Below are positions 1 through 8,068 of a DNA stretch of 24,122 nucleotides, one piece after another (position 1 is the first letter of the stretch; every line of letters begins with the position of its first letter). The notes below the pieces were generated by a model. That model saw only the letters and a list, made by a program, of their open reading frames with translations, made no database searches and was not told the DNA's origin. The translations under genes and the position numbers were made by a program. Origin of the DNA: a virus; IMG/VR virus record IMGVR_UViG_3300017728_000112, positions 1 to 24,122 of that record; one strand, written 5' to 3'.

Positions 1-687
1 GGTGATATAATTTATGAAGGTAGATGGGGTCAAAGTTTTAGATTAGGGTCAACCGTTAATAATGCTAATATTCCAAATACGTGGTCTAGTGCTGGTGAAA
101 ATGGAGATCCTATTACAATTTTAAGAAATAGTCAACATGATGATGGTAACGATCCTTGGGTACCTCAAGTTGAAGATATAAATCAAGATAAAACTAGTAT
201 TTATCTTACCTCCACTCAAAAAATCCCAATTGAAACTGCTAGTACTAATTACAAAGGGTACAGTACACCCCCTACTTCTCCTAATGAGTTTGCAGGAGAA
301 CAGATAATTTTAAACTCAGGACGATTATTATTTAATTCAAAAAATGATTCTATATTATTAAATTCCTCAAAAACTATTAACTTAAATTCATTAGAAGATA
401 TAGTAATAGAAACACCTAAAACTGTAATACAATCAGGAGAAATTCATTTAGGAGATAAATCATCATCTGAACCTATTATATTAGGAAATAAATTTTTAAC
501 TGATATGAGTAAATTATTAAGCCAAATAATAGCATTAAGTACAGCATTACAATCTCCTGTTGGTAGTGGTGTTCCATTTGTACCAAACGCAGCTATACCA
601 GTACCCGCAACTCAATTACAGTTACAAGCTCAACAAATGTTAAATAGTATTGAAACATATAAATCTAAAGTAAGTACTAGTAAATAA
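1..687 (+). CDS. gp5-like baseplate hub / central spike protein, C-terminal part
   Basis: Frame 1 is open from the window edge to a TAA at 685-687, giving the last 228 residues of a longer protein. The first visible residues include 'GRWGQSFRLGS' and 'GENGDPITILRN', which look like the OB-fold/spike junction of phage hub proteins. Residues around 97-155 are short alternating beta strands rich in Asn, Ser and Ile ('ILLNSSKTINLNS', 'SGEIHLGD'), the pattern of the triple-stranded beta-helix in T4 gp5, gpV and VgrG spikes. The tail is a helical Leu/Gln-rich stretch. In T4 the equivalent spike sits under the tube and pierces the outer membrane; no lysozyme domain is visible in this fragment. An ATG at 505 lies inside the same frame and is not needed as a start. 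The next gene starts in a TAATG overlap. The structural assignment is inferred from pattern; the coding call is near certain. Confidence 0.65.
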   Translation, partial: GDIIYEGRWGQSFRLGSTVNNANIPNTWSSAGENGDPITILRNSQHDDGNDPWVPQVEDINQDKTSIYLTSTQKIPIETASTNYKGYSTPPTSPNEFAGEQIILNSGRLLFNSKNDSILLNSSKTINLNSLEDIVIETPKTVIQSGEIHLGDKSSSEPIILGNKFLTDMSKLLSQIIALSTALQSPVGSGVPFVPNAAIPVPATQLQLQAQQMLNSIETYKSKVSTSK

Positions 688-2681
688 TGGGATTAGAAAA
701 ACTCATAGTAAATCAAATTACAGGTGCAGCTAAGAATGCATTTAAAATGGATATTGTTATCGATTCAATGAAAGGTCAAGTAATTGATGTTGTAGCTGAA
801 AAAGTAGAAGAAAAAGTCCCAGTTCCATTACCTTTTAGCACTAGAGATGTATTAAATGGTAATGCATCTTTATCTCCAAATTTATTAACACCAGAAATTT
901 TACAACAAGTCCCAGAAATACCTGAATCACAAAGACAAGAATTATTAACAACTTTAGATAATTTAGAGGCACAATTAAACCAAATCATTGATACTAAAAA
1001 TAAATTACAAGGTTCATTAGATACTTTAAGAAAACCAATCGAAACTTTAGAAAAGTTAGCAGATACTTTAGGAAAAGTAATTCCAACTTTAAAGGGGGTT
1101 GTATTAATTATTAGAAACTTACCTCTTCCCACTGCAGTACCTCCAGGTATAGGTTTACCTGCTACTGTTCTTAATAATTTCTCAAATACCCTAGATGTAT
1201 TAAAAGTAGTTATCGATAAATTAGATGGTCCTGTTTCTGTAGTTTCATTAGGGGTAGAACAGATTTCAAAAGTAATTACTCCTCTTTTAGGTAAAATTAA
1301 ACTCTTAGATCCTATTTTTATACAATCCCAACAAATTATTATTTTTATAAGATCTTTATTACTTTATGGTCCTTTAGCAACTCAACAAGATATAAATTCT
1401 GTAGCATCAGATGTAAATGGTAGAGCTACTGCTATAATAGATGCAGCACCTGGTCCATTAAATTCATCTTCAGGAGGAGAGTGGAGGTTAGTTTCCCCTA
1501 TTGGTGGTGTTTCTACCCCACCTTCTACACCACCCCCAACACCTACATCTCCCTTTACAGCTGATAATGGTTATATTTATGAATGGTTTGCAAACGATAA
1601 AGCTTATAGTGATTTCTTATTAGGGTTACTAACACCTCCGGTTGTAGGTGATGGTTTAATATACAGAGGATATCAATTAACTATTGAATATGATGGTGAT
1701 AATAAATATCCATTTCCTGCAAGAAGAATAGTTGCTAATTTTACCCTAACAGAATCAGATATTAACCCAAATGACCCCGATACTAATTTTGCATTAAGAC
1801 TCTTAGGAAGTACAGTATACAATCTCCCAGATGAAGATTATTCTTTTTCATCTTCAGTTCAAGTATTGATAAGTGAAGCATATTATGAAATAGATAGATT
1901 TATTGATGGTAAACAATCAATTCAAAAATTAATAAATGATGAGTATATATTTGATTCTAATGGTATAGCTATAGGTAGAATTCCTCGTAGACCAGGATTT
2001 ACTTTCCCTCCATCAATAGTCCAACCAACTAACATAGTTTCACTTCCAACTTCAGGAGTACCTTCTGGTGGTACTGTAAATTCAAATATTGAGGCAACAG
2101 CAAATTTATCATCAGATAGTAGGGTATCTAATTTACAAGCTTTTGAAGGAGGAATTGCTATAGATGCTGTAATTAAAGGAGGTATGAACCCAGGATTACC
2201 ATCATTCAAACCATCCTCTAGACCTAGAATTTTTCAAACTTATATTGATAGATTTCCTAATGATACTTTCCTACAAGAATATGGAGGTTTTTTTATTATA
2301 ATAGAATCAGGACTTGATACCACTACAGGTGGAGGATCTGCACCTGTAAGTGTAGCTACAAATCCTAATCAAGGTTCTAGTAGAAATATTACTGCAGGAA
2401 GAAATAATACAACAGCTTCAGGAGGTAAAGGTTCAAGTAATGGTTCGGGTAATACACCACCACCCCCACCTCCAAACCCATTTGCACCTTTCACCACTCC
2501 TGGTACTATGATTAATGAGATTAAACTTTACGCAGTTCCTAACACTAACCCTGTAGTTATACGAACATATAAATGGAATGGTAATAAATGGAACTTAATA
2601 TCAACTTCAGGTGGAACCGGAGGGGGTAAAGGTGGTGGAGGAGGTAGTCCTGGTGGTGGAGGATTTGGTGGGGGTTACTAA
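687..2681 (+). CDS. 664-aa phage structural protein with helical N-terminus and Pro/Gly-rich tail
   Basis: I do not recognise a named family. Residues about 70-230 are long amphipathic helices with heptad-like Leu/Ile spacing ('LDNLEAQLNQIIDTKNKL', 'LRKPIETLEKLADTLGKV') and hydrophobic patches, suggesting a coiled-coil or membrane-active rod. Pro-rich linkers follow ('TPPSTPPPTPTSP' near 278 and 'NTPPPPPPNPFAPF' near 590). Between them lie aromatic, beta-type domains, including 'NGYIYEWFANDKAYSDF'. The last 25 or so residues are almost pure Gly with Lys, Ser and Pro. The start codon overlaps the stop of the spike gene (TAATG), implying coupled translation, and there is no Shine-Dalgarno. Position between a gp5-like spike and the gp25/gp6 genes suggests a baseplate-hub or tail-tip component. 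The gene is certain; the role is inferred from context only. Confidence 0.6.
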   Translation: MGLEKLIVNQITGAAKNAFKMDIVIDSMKGQVIDVVAEKVEEKVPVPLPFSTRDVLNGNASLSPNLLTPEILQQVPEIPESQRQELLTTLDNLEAQLNQIIDTKNKLQGSLDTLRKPIETLEKLADTLGKVIPTLKGVVLIIRNLPLPTAVPPGIGLPATVLNNFSNTLDVLKVVIDKLDGPVSVVSLGVEQISKVITPLLGKIKLLDPIFIQSQQIIIFIRSLLLYGPLATQQDINSVASDVNGRATAIIDAAPGPLNSSSGGEWRLVSPIGGVSTPPSTPPPTPTSPFTADNGYIYEWFANDKAYSDFLLGLLTPPVVGDGLIYRGYQLTIEYDGDNKYPFPARRIVANFTLTESDINPNDPDTNFALRLLGSTVYNLPDEDYSFSSSVQVLISEAYYEIDRFIDGKQSIQKLINDEYIFDSNGIAIGRIPRRPGFTFPPSIVQPTNIVSLPTSGVPSGGTVNSNIEATANLSSDSRVSNLQAFEGGIAIDAVIKGGMNPGLPSFKPSSRPRIFQTYIDRFPNDTFLQEYGGFFIIIESGLDTTTGGGSAPVSVATNPNQGSSRNITAGRNNTTASGGKGSSNGSGNTPPPPPPNPFAPFTTPGTMINEIKLYAVPNTNPVVIRTYKWNGNKWNLISTSGGTGGGKGGGGGSPGGGGFGGGY

Positions 2682-2687
2682 AAAAAC

Positions 2688-2725
2688 TTGGATATGCAAA
2701 TAATTTTTTGTATCATAATATCCAA
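2688..2725. repeat. 8-bp perfect inverted repeat in the gap before the glycosyltransferase
   Basis: TTGGATAT at 2688-2695 is matched by ATATCCAA at 2718-2725, with a 22-base A/T-rich loop. It lies between the stop of the 664-aa gene (2681) and the ATG at 2739. No T-run follows it, so it is not a standard intrinsic terminator. It could be an mRNA stem, a weak attenuator or an operator, or chance in AT-rich sequence. Confidence 0.35.
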
Positions 2726-2738
2726 AATCTATTAAACC

Positions 2739-3377
2739 ATGAGTTCTCAAATTCCAAAAATTATTCATCAAATATGGGTAGGTGATAATCCTATTCCGGA
2801 TCATTGTAAGGAATTTCATTTAAAAATGAAACAAATGCATCCTGATTGGGAGGTAAATTTATGGGGGAATGAAATATTTACTACTTACTATTCTAATGAT
2901 CCATTTTTATCCAACTATAGAAAAAATGTTGAATTATATAAATGGGCTTTTATATGTGATAGAATTAGATTGTTATTATTAAGAGATTATGGTGGGGTTT
3001 ATGTTGATATAGATGCTGAACCTATTAGATCATTTAATAATATTTTATCTAAATTAGAACCACATCATACATTCTTTTCAGGTATGAAACCAACCCAAGA
3101 AAATAATACTTTAATAGATTGTACTGTTTATGGGTCAATCCCAAATTCAAGAGCAGTTAATTTATGTTTAGAAACGTATGATGATATAAATTGGGCTAAC
3201 GGGTGTAAGATGTTTAGTGATGCTTTAATAGCGCATATGGACACTGATATAGCGTTATTTAACTATAAATACTTTTATAATTGGGAACGAAATGATCCCC
3301 ACACAATAGTTTTACATGATGTTGAAGAAACCCGACTTTTTAGTTGGTTAGATAATGAAGAAGACAAAAACTGGTAA
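2739..3377 (+). CDS. DXD glycosyltransferase (capsular-polysaccharide / OCH1-like sugar transferase)
   Basis: This 212-residue protein starts 'IPKIIHQIWVGDNPIP' (residues 5-20), the hallmark opening of the Gly_transf_sug family (OCH1/TcdB-like GT-A transferases). It continues with 'LYKWAFICDRIRLLLLRDYGG' features and the 'YGGVYVDID' motif at 84-92. In this family the Asp-x-Asp (D90-I-D92) binds the metal and nucleotide-sugar, so the likely reaction is transfer of a sugar from a nucleotide-sugar donor. The length is that of a catalytic domain alone, with no membrane segment, so it would be soluble in the host cytoplasm. It sits alone between two virion gene groups with 57- and 55-base gaps. 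Acceptor possibilities are a virion protein, phage DNA bases or host surface sugar; the sequence does not decide. Family call firm, target unknown. Confidence 0.85.
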   Translation: MSSQIPKIIHQIWVGDNPIPDHCKEFHLKMKQMHPDWEVNLWGNEIFTTYYSNDPFLSNYRKNVELYKWAFICDRIRLLLLRDYGGVYVDIDAEPIRSFNNILSKLEPHHTFFSGMKPTQENNTLIDCTVYGSIPNSRAVNLCLETYDDINWANGCKMFSDALIAHMDTDIALFNYKYFYNWERNDPHTIVLHDVEETRLFSWLDNEEDKNW

Positions 3378-3417
3378 TATTATCTATTACCTTTATACAA
3401 AAAAACAACTAATTTAA

Positions 3418-3427
3418 TATTTATAAC
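3418..3427 (+). promoter_or_regulatory. TATTTATAAC motif, copy 1 (before the gp25 gene group)
   Basis: TATTTATAAC, preceded by A, occurs 5 bases before the ATG at 3433 in the 55-base gap after the glycosyltransferase. The same 11-base string recurs at 16612-16621 and 21491-21500, and a variant at 8056-8067, each just before a gene that appears to begin a unit. It resembles the T4 late promoter core TATAAATA. The spacing to this ATG would give an extremely short or no leader. Confidence 0.5.
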
Positions 3428-3432
3428 AAAAA

Positions 3433-3780
3433 ATGAAATCAAGCGAATTGAAAAATATGATAAAGGAGGCCGTAAAAGAGGCAATTCAAGAAGAATTAAA
3501 AGATATTCTTTTAGAAGCTGTTAAAGCCCCAAAAGCATCTACTGTAGCAGTTGTACAAGAATCAGTTTCTCAACCCCAACCACCTTCACCCCAAACCCAA
3601 ATGAGTGCTGAACAAAAGAGAGCAGCATATCAAAATATTTTAGGTGAAATGGGTGGCACAATGACAACTAATAATGTACCTCAAAGATTCAATCCAGCAG
3701 GTGGAGATTCAATTAATGGATCATTACCCCCAGGAGAAGTAAATATGTCTCAAATCGCAGGTTTAATGGGAAAAAAATAA
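3433..3780 (+). CDS. 115-aa protein with charged amphipathic N-terminal helix, function unknown
   Basis: Residues 5-30 form a strongly amphipathic Lys/Glu-rich helix ('KEAVKEAIQEELKDILLEAV'), followed by a Ser/Gln/Pro-rich linker ('SQPQPPSPQTQ') and a C-terminal half with 'AEQKRAAYQNILGEMGG', 'VPQRF' and a Lys-Lys end. No catalytic motif is visible. The ATG at 3433 is preceded only by A/T sequence and the TATTTATAAC motif, and the gene lies 5 bases upstream of the gp25-like gene, so it is probably first in the wedge transcription unit. Residues 26-28 (Leu-Leu-Glu, then Ala) fit the loose (L/I)-x-E rule of T4 prohead protease, but such a loose match is expected often in a Glu/Leu-rich helix. 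It could be an assembly chaperone, a small core protein or a baseplate accessory protein. Gene likely real, function open. Confidence 0.75.
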   Translation: MKSSELKNMIKEAVKEAIQEELKDILLEAVKAPKASTVAVVQESVSQPQPPSPQTQMSAEQKRAAYQNILGEMGGTMTTNNVPQRFNPAGGDSINGSLPPGEVNMSQIAGLMGKK

Positions 3781-3785
3781 TTTAA

Positions 3786-4193
3786 ATGGCTCAAATAATA
3801 GCAAATAAAGTCCCGATTGATTCTAACCCCCGAAAAGCGGTTGGGTTTGGGTTTCCTTTAGATGGTGATGCTGTTTTTATACCTACATATACTACTAGGG
3901 AACAAACAAAAGCAAATTTAATTAATTATTTATTAACTAACACCGGGGAAAGAGTATTTAATCCTAGTTATGGTGCTAATTTAAGAGCTCAAATTTTTGA
4001 AGGACTTAACGACGATAATCTTGTAACTTTAGAAGATGTAATTGTACAAGCTATAAATGATCGATTCCCAAATATAGAAGTCGAACAGATAAAATTTGAT
4101 CCTGATCCTGATAACAATACTTTATTTTTTACATTAACATACCAGATAGCATTATTATCAGGTACAGATGAAATAAATATACAACTTACATAA
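3786..4193 (+). CDS. 25: Baseplate wedge protein, T4 gp25-like
   Basis: The 135-residue length matches T4 gp25 (132 residues) and the gp25-like/GPW family. Key features are 'AVGFGFPLDG' at 18-27, 'TREQTKANLINYLLTNTGERVFNPSYG' features across 37-63 with the conserved Glu-Arg-x-x-x-Pro-x-x-Gly, and a C-terminal acidic beta region. In T4-like and related contractile systems this protein joins the inner baseplate to the sheath and helps trigger sheath contraction; despite the old 'lysozyme-like' name it is structural. It begins 5 bases after the preceding small gene and ends 2 bases before the gp6-like gene, the same 25-then-6 order as in T4. It is the clearest evidence that this is a contractile-tailed phage. 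Confidence 0.92.
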   Translation: MAQIIANKVPIDSNPRKAVGFGFPLDGDAVFIPTYTTREQTKANLINYLLTNTGERVFNPSYGANLRAQIFEGLNDDNLVTLEDVIVQAINDRFPNIEVEQIKFDPDPDNNTLFFTLTYQIALLSGTDEINIQLT

Positions 4194-4195
4194 TA

Positions 4196-6058
4196 ATGGC
4201 TGAATTAAAAAGAGATATAAGATATATTGATAGAAATTTTAATGATTTTAGAAATACATTAATTAATTACTCTCAAACATACTTCCCAGATACTTACAAT
4301 GATTTTACTCCTGATTCTACAGGGATGTTATTTATTGAAATGGCTTCTTATGTGGGGGATGTTTTATCATTTTATTTAGATAACCAAGTACAAGAAACAT
4401 TTATCCAATATGCTCGTGAAACCGAGAATTTGTTTAATATGGCTTATATGTTAGGTTATGAACCTAAAGTAACCACAGCAGCAAGCGTTAATATTGATTT
4501 CTACCAACAACTCCCAGCAAAACTAAGTGGTAGTGTTACAGTCCCTGATTTTGATTATGCTTTACAAGTTCCAGAAAATACTACAATTTCATCAGTTAAT
4601 AATGAGGAATTTATTATTGAAGATGTGATAGATTTTTCATCTTCAAGTTCATTAGATCCATCAACAATTACTGTATATCAACTTTCAGGAACAACACCTA
4701 CAACATATTTAATTAAAAAAACACGTAAAGCAATATCAGCTACAATTAACACTTCTACTTTTAATTTTACATCACCAGTCAGATTTGATACTCGTAGTAT
4801 AAACGATTCAAATATTATAGGAATTTTAGATTGTTTCGATTCTGATGGGAATGAATGGTATGAAGTTCCTAATTTAGCTCAAGAAAATGTATATGATACT
4901 ATTAGAAACACTAATACCAATGACCCAAATGTTCCTGATGATGGTAGTGGAAATGACGTCCCATACCTTTTACAACTAAAATCAGTACAAAGAAGATTTG
5001 CTGCTAGATTTGTAAATAATAACTCATTACAATTACAGTTTGGTGCTGGTAGTTTTGGGGATAATGATGAAGAAATTATTCCTAACCCTGATAATGTAGG
5101 ATTGGGTTTACCATTTGAAAGAGATCAATTAACAACAGCATTCTCACCTTTAAATTTTGTATTTACAAATACCTACGGTATAGCACCTTCAAATACAACC
5201 CTAACAATAAGATATTTAACTGGTGGTGGTATTAATTCTAATGTTAATGCTAATACCTTAACAACAGTTGATGATACTAATGTAACTTTTGTAAAAGAAA
5301 ATCTTAACCCTGCATTAGCTAATACTATATTTAACTCTCTAGCAACAAATAACCCTGTGGCAGCTGATGGAGGTCAAGATGGAGATACAACAGAAGAATT
5401 AAGACAAAATGCTTTAGGTAATTACCAAACCCAGTTAAGAACAGTAACTAAAGAAGATTATCTAATTAGAGCATTATCTATGCCCTCTAATTTAGGAGTT
5501 GTAGCAATGGCATATGCTGAACCTGTTAAAGTAAGTGAATACGAAACAGGTACTTTACCTTCAATATTAGATTTATATGTTTTATCCTATGATATTAATA
5601 AAAAACTAAAAACAGCATCCTCAATTTTAAAACAAAATTTAAAAACATATCTTTCTGAATATAGAATGATAAATGATGCTATTAATATTAAAGATGCTTT
5701 TATTATTAATATTGGAATTGAGTTTGATATAGTAGTAAGACCTAATTATAATAATAATGAAACTTTAACTAAATGTATTGAAGCTTTAACCAATTACTTT
5801 AATATAGAAAATTGGCAAATAAACCAACCAATAATCCTTCCAGAATTAAGCATTCTTTTAGATAAAATTGAAGGTGTTCAAACTGTTAAAAATTTAAAAA
5901 TAGATAATTTAGCAGGTACTACTTTAGGGTATAGTGAATATGCTTATGATGTTGTAGGGGCTACAATTAATGATGTAGTTTACCCATCAATAGATCCTAT
6001 GGTATTTGAAGTCAAAACCCCAGGTACCGATATTAAAGGTAGAGTAGTACCACTATAA
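4196..6058 (+). CDS. 6: Baseplate wedge protein, T4 gp6-like (baseplate J superfamily)
   Basis: The 620-residue product is close in length to T4 gp6 (660). The N-terminus has 'RDIRYIDRNFNDFRNTLINY' followed by 'PDSTGMLFIEMASYVGDVLSFYLDNQ' features (about 40-65), the typical opening of gp6/baseplate-J wedge proteins. Around residues 393-440 is the family signature 'DTTEELRQNALGNYQTQLRT' leading into 'TKEDYLIRALSMPSNLGVV'. The C-terminal third contains alternating strands and helices ending near 'VVPL'. In T4, gp6 dimers make the inner iris of the baseplate and hold the wedges together. It starts 2 bases after the gp25-like stop and is followed after 13 bases by the next virion gene, consistent with one transcript. 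Identification rests on signature motifs and gene order; both agree. Confidence 0.9.
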   Translation: MAELKRDIRYIDRNFNDFRNTLINYSQTYFPDTYNDFTPDSTGMLFIEMASYVGDVLSFYLDNQVQETFIQYARETENLFNMAYMLGYEPKVTTAASVNIDFYQQLPAKLSGSVTVPDFDYALQVPENTTISSVNNEEFIIEDVIDFSSSSSLDPSTITVYQLSGTTPTTYLIKKTRKAISATINTSTFNFTSPVRFDTRSINDSNIIGILDCFDSDGNEWYEVPNLAQENVYDTIRNTNTNDPNVPDDGSGNDVPYLLQLKSVQRRFAARFVNNNSLQLQFGAGSFGDNDEEIIPNPDNVGLGLPFERDQLTTAFSPLNFVFTNTYGIAPSNTTLTIRYLTGGGINSNVNANTLTTVDDTNVTFVKENLNPALANTIFNSLATNNPVAADGGQDGDTTEELRQNALGNYQTQLRTVTKEDYLIRALSMPSNLGVVAMAYAEPVKVSEYETGTLPSILDLYVLSYDINKKLKTASSILKQNLKTYLSEYRMINDAINIKDAFIINIGIEFDIVVRPNYNNNETLTKCIEALTNYFNIENWQINQPIILPELSILLDKIEGVQTVKNLKIDNLAGTTLGYSEYAYDVVGATINDVVYPSIDPMVFEVKTPGTDIKGRVVPL

Positions 6059-6071
6059 TAAAAAAATAAAA

Positions 6072-7127
6072 ATGGCAGTATATAAACTTTTCCCAACAAA
6101 AGATGCTTCACTTTATAGTGAATTTCCTAGTACTAATACTGGTTTAGATCAGATATTAGAAGCTTCTACTTATCTAAAAGAAGGTGTACCTTACGTTAGT
6201 AGATATTTAATAGAATTTTCAACAACAGAAATCCAAGATATACTTAATAATAAAGTAGGTTCCTCATCTTTTGCTACTTATCTAAGAAATTATTCAGCTC
6301 TAGTAACTAGTTTAAATACAGATTCAAAATTAGAAGTTAAAACAGTATCTGGAAGTTGGGATATGGGAACTGGAGTATTAGGTTACCAACCTGCAGTTGA
6401 AAATGGATGTAGTTGGGTATGGAGAAGTTACTCAGGTTCAAATGCTTGGGTATCTACTGGAAGTGATTCATATGCTAACCCAGTTTACTCACAATCATTT
6501 AGTTATGGAAGTACAACGGATATAAATGTAGATGTTACACCATCCATATTATCTTGGTATAGCGGTTCAATTCCAAATGATGGTTTTTTAGTTAAACAAC
6601 CTGATGCTGTTGAATTTGTTCAAAATCCAAATGTTGTAACTACATTTAAGTATTTTTCAATTGATACAAATACAATATACCCACCATCATTAGAATTTAA
6701 ATGGGATGATTATACTTTTAGTACTGGCTCATCCACTAATAAAATATTGGAATCTGCTGAGACTTTTATGTCAGTTTATAATAATGAAGGTACATACTAT
6801 TCTCAAAGTGTAGCTAGAATGAGATTAGCTGCTATTCCAAAGTACCCATTACAAACATTTAGTACAGCATCTGAATGGACTACAAATTTCTACTTACCAG
6901 AAAATGTATCTACTTATGCAATTAAAGATACAACAACAAACGAATTTGTAGTCGATTTTGATTCTAATTATACAAAAATTAGTGCAGATTACTCATCAAG
7001 TTATTTTGATGTTTATATGAATGGTTTAGAACCTGAAAGATACTATACAATTCTTATTAAGACTATATTAGATGGTACTACAAAAGTGTTTGATGAAGAT
7101 ATAATGTTTAAAGTAGTTAACGGTTAA
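6072..7127 (+). CDS. Virion protein with DNRLRE/CBM-like beta-sandwich domain
   Basis: This 351-residue protein opens with 'YKLFPTKDASLYSEFPSTN' and continues with 'SRYLIEFS' (44-51), 'LEVKTVSGSWDMGTG' (about 91-105) and a Trp-rich 'GCSWVWRSY'. Residues about 150-215 show 'DVTPSILSWYSGSIPNDGF' and 'YPPSLEFKWDD'. That order (load-bearing strand, Trp-containing loop, Asp-Val-Thr helix, NxGF, then P-S-L-E-F) is how DNRLRE/carbohydrate-binding-like beta-sandwich domains look in phage and bacterial surface proteins. The C-terminal 100 residues look like a second, Ig-like domain. Placed immediately after gp6, it could fill the place of a T4 outer-wedge protein such as gp8 (334 residues), but I see no gp8 sequence signature. 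Structural role likely, exact position in the baseplate unknown. Confidence 0.6.
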   Translation: MAVYKLFPTKDASLYSEFPSTNTGLDQILEASTYLKEGVPYVSRYLIEFSTTEIQDILNNKVGSSSFATYLRNYSALVTSLNTDSKLEVKTVSGSWDMGTGVLGYQPAVENGCSWVWRSYSGSNAWVSTGSDSYANPVYSQSFSYGSTTDINVDVTPSILSWYSGSIPNDGFLVKQPDAVEFVQNPNVVTTFKYFSIDTNTIYPPSLEFKWDDYTFSTGSSTNKILESAETFMSVYNNEGTYYSQSVARMRLAAIPKYPLQTFSTASEWTTNFYLPENVSTYAIKDTTTNEFVVDFDSNYTKISADYSSSYFDVYMNGLEPERYYTILIKTILDGTTKVFDEDIMFKVVNG

Positions 7128-7129
7128 TT

Positions 7130-8038
7130 ATGGCAAGATATTCAGGAGCAAGACCATCAAGACAAAACCCATTTGCAAATCAAGGATCAGGATCAGGGTC
7201 AGGATCAGGTAAAGGAACAGGAAAAACTAAATACCCTCCTGCTCCCCCACCATTTGATTTTAAGGGGTATGAAGCTAATAAAAATGCTCAATTTAGAGAA
7301 GAACAACAAGCAAAGATACAAAGGAGAAAAATTGAGGAACAAAATGAAACCCAAGCTCCTAGAGGATATGCTTATACAGTAGATGGAAAAGTTGTAGGTG
7401 AAAAAGCATTTTTAAATGCTGGTAGTGGAGCTCGTAGCTCAGGACGTGGTTCAGGTATTAACCCACCACCTATGAATATACAAGGTACTCCACCTGAAGA
7501 CACTATTAAAAATGGACCTAAACCTATCCCAGAACCTGAAGTACCTAAACCTTTAAGTTTAGAACCAGAAGTTGGGTCAATAGAAAAATTACGACCAGAG
7601 GATCCATCAGAAGTTGCTTCAAAAAGTCCACTTATATTATCAAATTTAACAAAAGAAGTTTTTGAAAAATCTTCATTTGATAATACTTTGGATATAACAT
7701 TTTCTCAATTAGGGCCTGAAAGTGCATTAGATCCAACTTTTTTTGATGTTAGCTTGGCTACCTTAGAAGACTTTTGGACATTATACGAACAATTCTTTTA
7801 TGATATTCCTAAAACTGGAGATGTTAATTCACATGAATATTTAGCTAGGACAAGTGGGGAATATGCAAACTTTGAATTTATACAAGAACAAATACAAGCA
7901 TTATTAGACGAAATAGCAGAAATAAGAGAAGAAAATGTAGAACTTAGACTTGAAAATGTTAATTTAACTGTATCTGGATCCTTAGCAGAAGGAGAAGCTG
8001 CAGCATTACAAGCTCAAATTGACGCACAAACAACTTAA
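7130..8038 (+). CDS. 302-aa virion protein: Gly-Ser linker, proline-rich middle, C-terminal coiled coil
   Basis: Residues 19-26 are Gly-Ser repeats followed by a Lys/Gly stretch, then 'PPAPPPFDFKGYEANKNAQF' features and a basic/acidic helix (about 50-75). The middle is Pro/Glu-rich and likely disordered ('PEPEVPKPLSLEPEVG'). From about 205 it becomes ordered: 'LEDFWTLYEQFFYDIPKTG', 'NSHEYLARTSGEY', then a heptad coiled coil ('IQALLDEIAEIREENVELRL', about 252-275). I recall this closing block from structural proteins of uncultured marine T4-like phages, but cannot name the protein. It starts 2 bases after the previous stop (TTAATTATG) and ends just before the palindromic motif of the giant gene, so it probably closes the wedge unit. 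A trimeric or dimeric tail/baseplate connector is a reasonable inference. Confidence 0.6.
   Translation: MARYSGARPSRQNPFANQGSGSGSGSGKGTGKTKYPPAPPPFDFKGYEANKNAQFREEQQAKIQRRKIEEQNETQAPRGYAYTVDGKVVGEKAFLNAGSGARSSGRGSGINPPPMNIQGTPPEDTIKNGPKPIPEPEVPKPLSLEPEVGSIEKLRPEDPSEVASKSPLILSNLTKEVFEKSSFDNTLDITFSQLGPESALDPTFFDVSLATLEDFWTLYEQFFYDIPKTGDVNSHEYLARTSGEYANFEFIQEQIQALLDEIAEIREENVELRLENVNLTVSGSLAEGEAAALQAQIDAQTT
7184..7207 (+). repeat. Four tandem GGATCA-type hexamers encoding a Gly-Ser linker
   Basis: Three GGATCA units and one GGGTCA variant run in frame from 7184 to 7207 and encode Gly-Ser four times (residues 19-26 of the 302-aa protein). This is a slippage-prone tandem repeat that could vary linker length without breaking the frame. 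Confidence 0.85.
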
Positions 8039-8055
8039 GTTTTTACAAATTAAAA

Positions 8056-8067
8056 TATTTATAAATA
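8056..8067. promoter_or_regulatory. Palindromic TATTTATAAATA motif, copy 2 (before the giant gene)
   Basis: TATTTATAAATA is a perfect 12-base palindrome ending one base before the ATG at 8069. It contains the exact T4 late core TATAAATA (8060-8067) and shares A-TATTTATAA with the copies at 3418, 16612 and 21491. With T4 spacing the transcript would start inside the start codon, so either the spacing is shorter or the element has another role. Confidence 0.45.
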
Positions 8068-8068
8068 A

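Noticed and set aside
505-687. Separate 60-residue gene starting at 505
   Set aside because: It is the in-frame tail of a coding region open from position 1; the sequence upstream reads as continuous spike-type protein.
776-1132. Minus-strand open frame of 118 codons (and similar ones at 1922-2209, 2607-2819, 12010-12231, 12535-12819, 17326-17562, 20273-20485, 22632-23003, 23247-23492)
   Set aside because: All lie opposite strongly supported + strand genes, with low-complexity or biased composition and no motifs; they are antisense shadows.
7184-7212. CRISPR or satellite array
   Set aside because: Only four hexamers without spacers, in frame, encoding a linker.
7173-7382. Short + strand frame overlapping the 302-aa gene, and a similar one at 9285-9479
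   Set aside because: They are alternate-frame readings of real genes; the first is mostly an out-of-frame reading of the Gly-Ser repeat.
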